64,000 bases of DNA, taken from NCBI GenBank assembly GCA_018676675.1, contig JABHEG010000218.1:1-64000 (forward strand), read 5' to 3'. How positions within the stretch are numbered: position 1 is the first letter of the stretch; every line of letters starts with the position of its first letter. Below, in pieces: positions 50,702-60,300 of the stretch. This stretch comes from Lentisphaerota bacterium. Its GTDB lineage: Bacteria > Verrucomicrobiota > Lentisphaeria > Oligosphaerales > JABHEG01. The notes under the pieces are model-generated. The model had not been told where the DNA came from, did not search any database, and saw only the letters and a list, made by a program, of their open reading frames with translations. A program made the translations under genes and the position numbers.

Positions 50702-52294
50702 ATGCAGAGCTACCGGTCTCGCGCCAGACACATGCAAACCAGCCTGTCCGTCCTTGCGCTCATCGCGTTCGTGGGCACAGCGTTCGGCCTGGGTGATATC
50801 GTGGAACCGTTTGAGAGCAAGACGGGCCTCGGCCCGGCAAGTGCCGTCGACGAACTCGTCCTTACGGCCCTTGAGAAGCAAGGGATCAAGCCGGCGCGAC
50901 GCTGTTCTGACGAAGTTTTCCTCCGACGTGTCGCCATCGATGTGACGGGGACAATCCCGACGGCCCATCAAGTCCGACGCTTCCTGGCCGATCAGCGCCC
51001 CCGGAAACGGGCGCTGGTCATCGACTCCCTGCTGACTCATGGACTCTTCGCCGATTACTGGTCCCTCAAGTGGTGTGATCTGCTCCGGGTGAAGGCTGAA
51101 TTCCCGATCAACCTCTGGCCCAACGCCGTCCAGGCGTACCACCGGTGGATCCGAGACTCGATTGCAGCAAACAAGCCGTACGACCAATTTGCTCGCGAAC
51201 TGCTCACCTCCAGCGGCTCGAACTTCCGCGTACCCGCCGTCAACTTCTACCGGGCCATCCAGGGGAAGGAGCCAGCCGCAATCGCCACGGCCGTAGCGCT
51301 GACGTTCATGGGAACACGGCTGGGAACGTGGAGTTCGGACGACCGGGTCGATATGGAAACTCTCTTCTCACGTGTGGCCTTCAAAGGAACGGCAGAATGG
51401 AAAGAAGAGATCGTTCATCTGGACCCCACCCCAACCAAGTCTCTGATGGCCACACTCCCGGGTGGAGAGCAAGTCAGAATCAAACCGGGGAAAGACCCGC
51501 GGGTCGTCTTCGCAGACTGGTTGATCAGCCCTGACAATCCCTGGTTCGCACGCAACATCTGCAACCGAGTCTGGTCCTGGTTGATGGGACGCGGAATCAT
51601 CCATGAACCGGATGACATCAGAGCAGACAATCCTCCGAGCAACCCGGAGCTCTTGGCATTCCTTGAGCAGGAGTTGGCCGAGAACAACTATGACCTCCTC
51701 CACCTCTACCGACTTATCCTCAACTCCCGAACATACCAGCAATCGTCCATCCCCCGCAGCGACCATCCCGAAGCAACTGCCCTGTTCGCCCACTACCCCG
51801 TGCGACGGCTGGATGCAGAAGTGCTTATCGATGCCCTCTGTCAACTGTTTGGGTCATCAGAAAACTACTCGAGTCAAATCCCTGAGCCGTTCACCTTCAT
51901 CCCGCAGAAACAGCGCACGATCACGTTGGCCGACGGCAGCATAACAAGCCAGTTCCTCGAAATGTTCGGACGGCCGGCCCGGGATACGGGGCTCGAATCC
52001 GAACGCAACAATGCCCCCACTGATGCACAGCGACTGCACCTGCTCAACTCAACCCACATCCAGAGCAAGATAGAGAAAAGCTGGGCCGTCAAGGGACTCG
52101 TAAAACAATCAAAGGGCAAGCCGGACCTGCTCGCGCGTGCAATCTACCTCCATGTGTTATCACGACACCCGACGGCAGAAGAACTGGCTGTAGTGCGGGA
52201 CCACGCCAAAGACGGTTTTGTCAACAGGAGGTTCGTCGCCACAGACCTGTGCTGGGCGTTGATCAACAGCAAAGAATTCCTGTACCGCCACTGA
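50702..52294 (+). CDS. DUF1549/DUF1553 exported protein (short form)
   Basis: 530 aa from ATG 50702, with a basic n-region and hydrophobic core (LSVLALIAFVGTAFG). DUF1549 (about 30-200; FLRRVAIDVTGTIPTA) is followed closely by DUF1553 (about 265-520; FARNICNRVWSWLMGRG). No CxxCH heme motif and no long central insert, unlike many PVC homologues of 750-1000 aa. The role is unknown; it is always found with DUF1501 proteins in PVC genomes, as here (34 nt gap). Confidence 0.85.
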   Translation: MQSYRSRARHMQTSLSVLALIAFVGTAFGLGDIVEPFESKTGLGPASAVDELVLTALEKQGIKPARRCSDEVFLRRVAIDVTGTIPTAHQVRRFLADQRPRKRALVIDSLLTHGLFADYWSLKWCDLLRVKAEFPINLWPNAVQAYHRWIRDSIAANKPYDQFARELLTSSGSNFRVPAVNFYRAIQGKEPAAIATAVALTFMGTRLGTWSSDDRVDMETLFSRVAFKGTAEWKEEIVHLDPTPTKSLMATLPGGEQVRIKPGKDPRVVFADWLISPDNPWFARNICNRVWSWLMGRGIIHEPDDIRADNPPSNPELLAFLEQELAENNYDLLHLYRLILNSRTYQQSSIPRSDHPEATALFAHYPVRRLDAEVLIDALCQLFGSSENYSSQIPEPFTFIPQKQRTITLADGSITSQFLEMFGRPARDTGLESERNNAPTDAQRLHLLNSTHIQSKIEKSWAVKGLVKQSKGKPDLLARAIYLHVLSRHPTAEELAVVRDHAKDGFVNRRFVATDLCWALINSKEFLYRH

Positions 52295-52328
52295 TCAGGT
52301 GTGCCCCGGTGGGCAAGGAAGAGTTACC

Positions 52329-53660
52329 ATGAAACACAAACAACTCGCAGATGCACTCTCCCGACGTGACGCCCTGAAAATGGGACTTCTCGGGACTGCC
52401 GGTTTGGGTCTCCTTGGAAGAAATGATCTGCTGGCCAAACCAGCTGGAACGCAACCGCGGGCGAAGTCCGTGATCCAGATATGGATGTGGGGCGGTCCTG
52501 CTCACACGGACACCTTCGACCCCAAGCCGGACTCGGGCGACGACTACTGCGGCCCCTTCAAGGAGACGATCCACACCAACGTGGACGGGCTCATTGTCAA
52601 TAAACACCTTCCCCTCTTGGCGAAACAAGCTGACAAGTACGATGTCATCCGTAGTATGACGCATGGGATCAATGGCCACGAGACCGCCTCCTATATGGTC
52701 CAGACGGGACGGAGACCGGGGCGCTTGGTGTATCCCTGTGTCGGCGCCGTCGTCTCCCGCTTCCGGGGCTATGAGAACGGATACAGAGGGATCGTTCCCC
52801 CATACATCGTGCTGACTCAACCCCAGGGGCGCTTCTCGGAGGCCGGCTTCCTCGGCCAACGCTACAAGCCCTTCGCCACAGGAGGAGACCCGAGCCGTGA
52901 CCCCTTCGCGGTGGAAGGGATCGTCGCCAGAGGCATCACTGACAAGCGCCAACGGACCCGACGTGACCTGCTGCACGCGCTCGACTCCCTGGGCAGGGCC
53001 ATGCCGGGAAACGACCAGTTCAAGGCACTGGACGCCTCTGAGGAAGGCGCCTATGACATGATGTTCGGAGATGCCCGGAAACTCTTTGATCTCTCTCAGG
53101 AAGGCGGGAAAATGAGAGATCGCTACGGACGCAACACCTTTGGTCAATCGTGCCTTATGGCCCGCCGGCTCGTCGAACATGGCGTCCCGTACATCACCAT
53201 CAACTACACGGGCTGGGATACCCACAAACAGCACTTTGAGGCCATGCGCAGGAAGCTGCCGGAGATGGACCAGGGAATGGCCACTCTCTTTCAGGACCTG
53301 CACGAACGCGGACTGCTTGACAGCACGATCGTCTGGTGGAGTGGTGAGTTCGGACGCGGCCCGAAGGTCCAATGGGAACCGCCTTGGAACGGGGGACGCT
53401 CGCATTACGGGAAGTGCTTCTCTGCCGTCGTGGGGGGCGGGGGCTTCAAAGGCGGCCACGTGGTCGGGGCTTCTGATGAAAAAGGTATGGAAGTGGCAGA
53501 ACGCCCCGTCTATCCCGTTGATATCATAGGCAGCATGTACGAGCTCCTGGGGATCGACCCGGAAGGAGAACTGCCGAACTCGCGTGGTCTCGAAGCCTAC
53601 GTCCTTCCTTCGGAGGAGGAGGATCCGGATCGAGGGGGACGCCTGTATGAGATCATGTGA
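52329..53660 (+). CDS. DUF1501 Tat-exported protein
   Basis: 443 aa with a Tat-like signal (SRRDALKMGLLGTAGLGLLG). IQIWMWGGPAHTDTFDPKP and WWSGEFGRGPKVQ are hallmarks of DUF1501, a sulfatase-like fold of unknown activity. It is partner of the preceding DUF1549/1553 gene. AGGAAGAG precedes ATG 52329. Confidence 0.88.
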   Translation: MKHKQLADALSRRDALKMGLLGTAGLGLLGRNDLLAKPAGTQPRAKSVIQIWMWGGPAHTDTFDPKPDSGDDYCGPFKETIHTNVDGLIVNKHLPLLAKQADKYDVIRSMTHGINGHETASYMVQTGRRPGRLVYPCVGAVVSRFRGYENGYRGIVPPYIVLTQPQGRFSEAGFLGQRYKPFATGGDPSRDPFAVEGIVARGITDKRQRTRRDLLHALDSLGRAMPGNDQFKALDASEEGAYDMMFGDARKLFDLSQEGGKMRDRYGRNTFGQSCLMARRLVEHGVPYITINYTGWDTHKQHFEAMRRKLPEMDQGMATLFQDLHERGLLDSTIVWWSGEFGRGPKVQWEPPWNGGRSHYGKCFSAVVGGGGFKGGHVVGASDEKGMEVAERPVYPVDIIGSMYELLGIDPEGELPNSRGLEAYVLPSEEEDPDRGGRLYEIM

Positions 53661-53684
53661 CGTGACGGAGTCCGAGTTCGCCGA

Positions 53685-53707
53685 CCACCAATCACCAATC
53701 ACCAATC
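53685..53707. repeat. Short heptad repeat (CACCAAT x3)
   Basis: Three 7-nt units in the 78-nt gap between the DUF1501 and PPC genes. The unit matches the longer heptad repeat at 34452-34496. Found in intergenic gaps only. Confidence 0.7.
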
Positions 53708-53738
53708 GCCTCTGTTCCCACACCGACGGAGCCCCTCA

Positions 53739-56117
53739 ATGAAAGCTGCCCAAACAGCTTTGCTTACCCTCTTGTCTGTGTCCCCGGCAGTCTGCCGGGG
53801 CCAGGTAAATCGCGCACCCCACATCGGCTATCTGTTCCCCGCGGGAGCTCAACGTGGCAAGACCATTGAGGTGTTGGTTGGCGGCCAGCGGCTACGGGCT
53901 GCGAAGGGAGTCCACGTTACCGGCAAAGGGGTCCGAGCAACCGTGGTGGAACACTACCGCCCGCCACGCAATATCATGAGGGAACAGAGGGAGGAGCTGA
54001 AACGACAGTTGGGCGAGCTCCAACAAGCCCGAATAGCCGAACTTCCTCCTGCCCAGCGCAAGAATGTGAGGTCCCTGAAAAAGCTGGGACAGAAGACGAA
54101 GGCCAATGCCGACGACGCGAAAGAAGGGCGTGTGAAGCTGCCGGATCACCCAATGCTGCGCGATCTTGAAAACGAAAGCCTGCGCGGTCTGCAGCATCTC
54201 ATCAACGAGTTTGTCTACGTCCGCAGCTACCGGAAGAGGCAACTGAACGCGCAGCTTGCGGAGATCTTAGTGATCAAACTGACGGTAGCCTCGAACGCCC
54301 TCCCCGGAGACCGCGAACTCCGGCTCATCACACCACAGGGACTGACCAATCCCGTGTGCTTCCAGGTCGGCACCCTCCCGGAAAAGACCGAACAGGAGCC
54401 AAATGAACCGGGGCCGACGATGGGACTCCCGCCGGTCCCAGCCAGCGACCTGCCCGTTCTGCTCAATGGCCAAATCATGCCGGGCGATGTCGACCGCTTC
54501 CGCTTCCGAGCCAAACAGGGCCAGCAACTCCTCGTCCGCACACATGCACGCCGGTTGGTGCCGTTCCTGGCGGATGCCGTCCCTGGATGGTTCCAGGCCA
54601 CTGTGGCCGTGTTCGATGCGGCAGGACACGAGATCGCGTTTGCCGACGATTTCGCCTTCGATCCGGATCCCGTACTCCACTGCGAGATTCCGGAAGATGG
54701 CGAATACGAACTGGAGATCCGTGACGCCATCTACCGGGGAAGGGAAGATTTTGTCTACCGGGTCGCGATCGGCGAGCTGCCGTTTGTGACAAGTGTGTTC
54801 CCGCTGGGAGGAAGGGCCGGAGCCAAGACGGTGGCGGCACTGGGGGGATGGCATTTGTCGCGGAAGCGTCTCCGCCTGGACACGCGTCCGGGACCTCTCG
54901 GGATCCGGAAAATGAGACTGGCCAAAGGCCTGCCTTCTAACGAAATCCTCTATCACGTCGACACCTTGCCCGAGTGCCATGAGAAAGAGCCCAACGACGA
55001 CGCCAGAAAAGCTCAGAAAGTCTCACTCCCTCAGATTGTGAATGGGCGCATAGATCAACCCGGAGACCTGGACGTGTTCGCCTTCAGAGGCAGAGCCGGT
55101 CAAAGGGTCATCGTTGAAGTCCTGGGGCGACGGCTGCACTCCCCCATTGATTCGCTTCTGCGCGTAACCAATTCGCGCGGCGAACTCCTCGCACTCAACG
55201 ATGACGCTGTTCGGAAGGAAGGTCACCTTCACACCGACATGGGATATCTGACCCACCATGCTGACTCATACGTAAACCTCAAACTGCCACGAAACGACCT
55301 CTACTACGCCCACCTGTCAGACGCCCAAAACCAGGGCAGCGATGCCTGTGCCTACCGTCTTCGCATCACCCCGATCCGGCCTGACTTCATGCTCCTTGTT
55401 GCACCATCCAGCCTGACTCTGCAGGGCGGACGGGTTCTCCCGATCACAGTCCACGCGATCCGCAAGGCCGGGTTCAATGGTGAGATCGAGCTTGGTCTGA
55501 AAGACGCGCCCAAGGGATTCAGCCTCAGCGCCGCACGAATTCCCCCGGGAAGAAACCGTGCCGGCCTAACCCTGACTGCCCCAAAGGAGGCGACCGACCA
55601 CCCCATACCTCTGCAGATCGTGGGCCGAGCCAAGGTCGGTGGAAGGCAGACCATCCGCCAGGTCACCCCCTGCGACGACGTCATGCAAGCCTTCCTCTGG
55701 CGCCATCTGGCGCCCAGCCAGGATCTCCTGGTGACCGTCACCAAGGCGAGGTGGAATGGGCTTCCGTTAACCATGCCAGATGATGAGATGATCCGCGTCC
55801 CGATGGGAGGAAAGGGAGAGGTCCGGATGCAGACGAAAGTGCCCCGGAGGCTGAACAATGTTGAACTCGAGCTGAAAGACGCTCCCGAGGGGGTCAGCGT
55901 CGAAGACATCGTAGCGACACGCAACGCTCTGGAGTTCAGCATAAAGGTCGCCGGCGAGGCCGCGAAGCCCGGCTTCTCGGATAACTTGATCATCGAGGCA
56001 TTCGCACAATATCCAGCCCGGGGCAAAGGCAAGAACAAGGACAAGTCGACCAACAAGACGCGTCGAGTTTCAGTCGGCTATCTACCCGCTGTCTCCTTCG
56101 AGGTCGTGCGCCGGTAA
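53739..56117 (+). CDS. Exported PPC-domain protein
   Basis: 792 aa. Signal peptide at 1-22 (ending VCRG/QV). Two PPC-like beta-sandwich domains are visible: EQEPNEPGPT...GDVDRFRFRAKQGQQL (about 220-350) and EKEPNDDARKAQ...GDLDVFAFRGRAGQRV (about 410-540). A Lys-rich coiled stretch (about 85-150) lies before them. The gene follows the DUF1549/DUF1501 pair and is a common third member of that set in PVC bacteria; function unknown. Confidence 0.8.
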   Translation: MKAAQTALLTLLSVSPAVCRGQVNRAPHIGYLFPAGAQRGKTIEVLVGGQRLRAAKGVHVTGKGVRATVVEHYRPPRNIMREQREELKRQLGELQQARIAELPPAQRKNVRSLKKLGQKTKANADDAKEGRVKLPDHPMLRDLENESLRGLQHLINEFVYVRSYRKRQLNAQLAEILVIKLTVASNALPGDRELRLITPQGLTNPVCFQVGTLPEKTEQEPNEPGPTMGLPPVPASDLPVLLNGQIMPGDVDRFRFRAKQGQQLLVRTHARRLVPFLADAVPGWFQATVAVFDAAGHEIAFADDFAFDPDPVLHCEIPEDGEYELEIRDAIYRGREDFVYRVAIGELPFVTSVFPLGGRAGAKTVAALGGWHLSRKRLRLDTRPGPLGIRKMRLAKGLPSNEILYHVDTLPECHEKEPNDDARKAQKVSLPQIVNGRIDQPGDLDVFAFRGRAGQRVIVEVLGRRLHSPIDSLLRVTNSRGELLALNDDAVRKEGHLHTDMGYLTHHADSYVNLKLPRNDLYYAHLSDAQNQGSDACAYRLRITPIRPDFMLLVAPSSLTLQGGRVLPITVHAIRKAGFNGEIELGLKDAPKGFSLSAARIPPGRNRAGLTLTAPKEATDHPIPLQIVGRAKVGGRQTIRQVTPCDDVMQAFLWRHLAPSQDLLVTVTKARWNGLPLTMPDDEMIRVPMGGKGEVRMQTKVPRRLNNVELELKDAPEGVSVEDIVATRNALEFSIKVAGEAAKPGFSDNLIIEAFAQYPARGKGKNKDKSTNKTRRVSVGYLPAVSFEVVRR

Positions 56118-56229
56118 ACGTCTCTCCCCTTCTCCTGCCTTCAATGTGGGAGGCGCCGCCGTGCGCCGATCTGCCGGATCTTCCCAATGTGGGAGGCGCC
56201 GCCGTGCGCCGATCAGCCTTTCGGTTCCC
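56118..56229. repeat. Tandem TGGGAGGCGCCGCC repeats
   Basis: Two nearly identical 28-nt elements at 56143-56170 and 56186-56213 lie between the convergent PPC and DUF1080 genes. They match the elements at 8901, 8979, 9083 and 10533 almost exactly although 46-47 kb away. Confidence 0.75.
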
Positions 56230-56934
56230 CTAGCCCAGCGGCTTGATGCACACATTGCGGAACTGGATCAGGCTCGAAGCCGGACTCATCTCACCGGTCT
56301 GAGCATTCATTCCACCGTGATGCTGCAGCGCGATCGGGCCTTCTTCCGGCACCCCGGGAAGCTGCGCGCCATCAATGACCACCTGCCCGTTGAGCGTGAC
56401 GGTAATCCGGTCGCCTTTCATGGTGACCTCATACGTGTTCCATTCACCGACGGGGTTGTCGGCACACACCTTCGGCACACAGGCAGCCCTGACTTCAGGC
56501 GGCATTGATGCGTCCGTACGGTAGCCCCAGATCTCACCGGAGCCGATCGGCCAGCACCAGATATTGATCTGGGCCTTGCTGGTTCCGCGCACGTAGACAC
56601 CCGAGTCTGCATTCGGACGCAACACCTTTATCACTTCACCATCCGCATCTGTCTCGTACGAACCATCCGGCAGAACAGTCGGCATGGGGTAAAGGCCGGT
56701 CGTCTCCTTCAGTCGCCACTCAACATGGAACACAAAGTCACCGAAGGAATCCGCCGTCCACAGGTTCTTGTCCCCCGTCGCCTCCGACCTGGCATCGTAG
56801 TCAATCACGCCATCCACGACCTTCCAGTGCCCATTGTCACCATCGGGGACAGCCCACCCACGCAGATCCTCCCCGTTGAACAGTTTCACCCAGCCCGTTT
56901 CACAGCTTCCAGAAGAACAGCAGCAGTCCGACAT
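56230..56934 (-). CDS. DUF1080 (3-keto-disaccharide hydrolase-like) protein with Cys-rich N-terminus
   Basis: 234 aa. LFNGEDLRGW and RNVCIKPLG are the start and end signatures of the DUF1080 LamG-like fold, some members of which cleave 3-keto-glycosides. ATG 56934 has AGGAG 7 nt upstream. No signal peptide; instead the protein begins MSDCCCSSGSCETG, an unusual cluster of four cysteines. It is monocistronic here. Confidence 0.83.
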   Translation of the reverse strand: MSDCCCSSGSCETGWVKLFNGEDLRGWAVPDGDNGHWKVVDGVIDYDARSEATGDKNLWTADSFGDFVFHVEWRLKETTGLYPMPTVLPDGSYETDADGEVIKVLRPNADSGVYVRGTSKAQINIWCWPIGSGEIWGYRTDASMPPEVRAACVPKVCADNPVGEWNTYEVTMKGDRITVTLNGQVVIDGAQLPGVPEEGPIALQHHGGMNAQTGEMSPASSLIQFRNVCIKPLG

Positions 56935-57334
56935 GGTCATCTCCTTCACGCCCACCACGGTAATCAGGACACTCCGCAGTATCGCCGACCAACGCCCGAT
57001 TCTCAAGCGCTTCCACCCGGCGCGCCGTCTTCCTGGAGGGCGTGCCTGGCCTCCGTAGCCTCTTGGGCAGAGGAGGGTCGTCCCCGACCTCCGTGTCTTT
57101 CCCCTGGGAACGCCGAGCTTTAGCTCGGCATTGCTTCTTGCCTTCCTCGAGCCCCGGTTCTTCTCCCACAATGAGTTACGACTTCGCTTGACGCGCATGC
57201 GCGACTTACGGGAGCGGTCCTCGTCTCCAGCCCAGCCCCCCCTCGCGCGGCGCGACCATGGCGCTCCGCGATTGGGTGCCGTATCGTAACGACTCACCGA
57301 TACGGGACGATATCCTCGAAGCAAGGGCAACCAT
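56935..57334. repeat. Gene-free stretch with hairpin repeats
   Basis: Contains GCCGAGC-TTTA-GCTCGGC (57112-57129), an imperfect GGAGGGTCG/CGACCTCC stem (about 57071-57092), and a partial GCGACTTACGGGAGCGGT element (57197-57219) of the family at 8942, 10504 and 29876. No coding region is supported. A possible start-site region for the lyase gene lies at its right end. Confidence 0.6.
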
Positions 57335-60300
57335 ATGATCACGGTGACAACAAGGGCTCCATTCGTCAGCGCTCTGCTGCTGTTGGGCGTGTCGGCGGCG
57401 CCCGCCGCTGAACTCACGACACGCCGCGACCTGCACGTGCGCACCAACCTGATCGACGGCGGCATGCCGACAGCCCTTATCGTGAAGCCCGGGCTCGGGG
57501 ACTACAACGCCGCGATCGACGTCCTCCAAGTGCGCCTCAAGAAACTCACCGGGAAGCGTCTCCCTGTCAAGATCGGCCAAGACCTCGTCGAAGACGACTT
57601 CCGACAACACATCATCGCCATCGGGAACGCGCAGGATAGTGCGTTCGTCCGCCGCCTGCTCTGGGAACGCTGGGTGCTGGACCGCTGGTATCCGGGCGAC
57701 ACGACATGGGCTGTCCGTTCCGTTCACGATCCATATGGAACCGGCAAGAATGTCCTTTTCGTCGGAGGCGAGAATCCGGGCACCGTTGTGCAGGCCGCAG
57801 TGGGCCTCGCGGACGAGATCACGGGGGAAAACGACACGGCAACGACGGGTTGGGTGATGCGCTTCGAAACGCCCAAACGCGGTGCTCCCCTCGACGAGGC
57901 GAAAATCCAGTACGCCACCAAGCGGGCGGCCGAGGGCCTCAAATTCAAGAACGGGCGCAAGCTGATCTCAGCAGCAGCTTCAGCAGGCCATCAGTACTAC
58001 AAAACGGGGCAAGACGGCTGGGCGAAGAGCTTCCTGATCTACATGCGGCACCACGATCAACTCGACGGCCCGGGAATGGGGACGCACATGAACGTCTATG
58101 ACACCATCTCAGTCTGGGACCTGATCGAGGAAAGCCCCGTTTTCACTGACGAAGACCGCCTCTTTGTCGCAAAACGCCTTCTCGCCATCATGCGTTCGAA
58201 AGAAGGAGCTCACCACGGCTTTTTTCGCAAAGGGACCAAGCCCCCGTCAGGTGTCCGCCACAACCACCAGACGCTGCCCGGACTCGCCTGTCTCTTCGGC
58301 GGACGTTACTTCAAGCGTGGCTACGGCTTGGCCGAAGCCGATGAGTGGCTCGCGGCGGCCCAAGCGCTGTTCGATGGTCAGAAGATCTCGCACAAACCCC
58401 AATGTGACTGCAACTGCTACGAATGGGGCACGCTCTACCAGACGGCCTGGTGGTCACGAGCCGGCGGAGACCACTCCTTCTTCGAGAACGGCAGCTACCG
58501 GACGGCCGCCGAACGGGCACTGCTGGAACTCGACAACCGGGGCTTCTCCGCCCCCAACGGCGACTTCTGGTCCCTCACTTACTTCCCTGCTTACGTATTC
58601 CGGCATGCGGCTGAGTTCTATCGGGATGGCCGCTACGAGTGGGCGCTGCGTCGGAACCCGGCCCAGAAGCGCGTGCCGGCTGAACGCCGGGGCATCGCTG
58701 ACGTGGTGCGCGGCCTTGAGCCCGTGGAGCCGGTTGACCTGATCGGCATCAGTGTGGCCCCCATGGCCCCGCATTTCTACAACGCCCGGAACACGACCAT
58801 GCCAAGCGAACCGGAAGCGAACATCCCTCTCGACCAGAGCTTCGACAAACTGGCCTTCCGAGGAGGCCTTGATGCCAACGACCATTACCTGCTTATTGAC
58901 GGAATCGGTATGGGCAGCCATGGCCATGTCGATGTCAACGGGTTCTCACATTTCACCGCGAACGACCGGATCTGGTTCACAGATGTCTGCTATGCCGAAG
59001 GCCCCAACATGGGCGACCACAATGTGGTCACGGTCATGCGAGATGGACGGACGGCTCCGCCGCCGCCGTTAGCCAAACTCGCGGGAACCCACTACGACAA
59101 GGACATCGGTTTCAGCGAGACACAGTTACCCGACTACTTCGGGCAAGACTGGAATCGACACATCATCTGGAGCAGGAACCGCTACTTTCTGGTACTGGAC
59201 GAACTCACCGCCCGACAAGCAGGGGATTACACCCTCCGCTGCCTTTGGCGCAGCCCGGGAGTCGGCACACTGAGCAAGCACACGTTGACGTTGTCGCAGC
59301 AGCTGAAGCCAGGTTCAGAAACCGTCCGGACCATTCGGCGTGACGACGCCGATGGGGAAACGTGCGTCAAGATCGTGGACCAAAGCGGAGTCCTCTGCAC
59401 AGATGTAGAGCTCAGCAAAGGGCGGTGGACAGTGGCCGTCGTCGGTTGTGGCCATCACCCCGGTGATGATTCCTTCTTCGTCGATCTGGATGGCAAGCGG
59501 GTGGGCGTGCTGTCTCTCTCTCAAAATAGGATTGCGCCGACCACTCCCCTCAGGATGGAAGTCACCGTGGCGGGGATGCACACGATCTCACTGTCGTTGC
59601 GGGAGAGGCCTGGCAGTATCTGTGACAAGCTGATTCTCCGCGGTCCCGGTGACCAAGAGATCATCATTGATGGCCTGGACTTGGATACACCGAAGCCCCA
59701 TCGCCCCATCGACACGCTCACTCTCGCCTGCGTAGGGGCGGACAAGCTGTCGATCGTTCGAGACACCGACAACTTCGGCAAGTGGTTCAAGAGCTATGCC
59801 TATGCCGCCCCCGTCCTGAACATTGTGCAGCAGTCCGCATCCCGACAGATGGTCCCAGGCGACCGCCACGTTTTCGCCAACCTGTTCTTCGTCAGCAACG
59901 ACTCCCGCCCCATCGACGCCGCCGTCAGGCAAGTAGTCGATGGCGTCTACCTTGTTCGCGACGGAGACGGCATCGTCTGTGCCGGCATTGGCCCGGCATC
60001 CTTCAGAGTGGGGGGAGTGCCCGTCGAAGTGGATGCACGGGAGTTCGTGCTCACGCCGACTCATGTCGCCCTGAGGGAAGGCACACAGTGCCGCTGGGGA
60101 GACATGACGTTCACCGAACCCCGCCGGTTTTCCGGACGTCGCCCACTGACCGACAATCCCGAGCGACGTCGTGAGTCCCTCGCCAAAGCGTGGGCGAATG
60201 CCATGGAACCAGACGCGGTCTCAGCGATCCCGGATGACGTGACGACATCCGGCCTGGTAACGAGTTGGTCCCGGGACACAGGCGTCACGATCAATGATAT

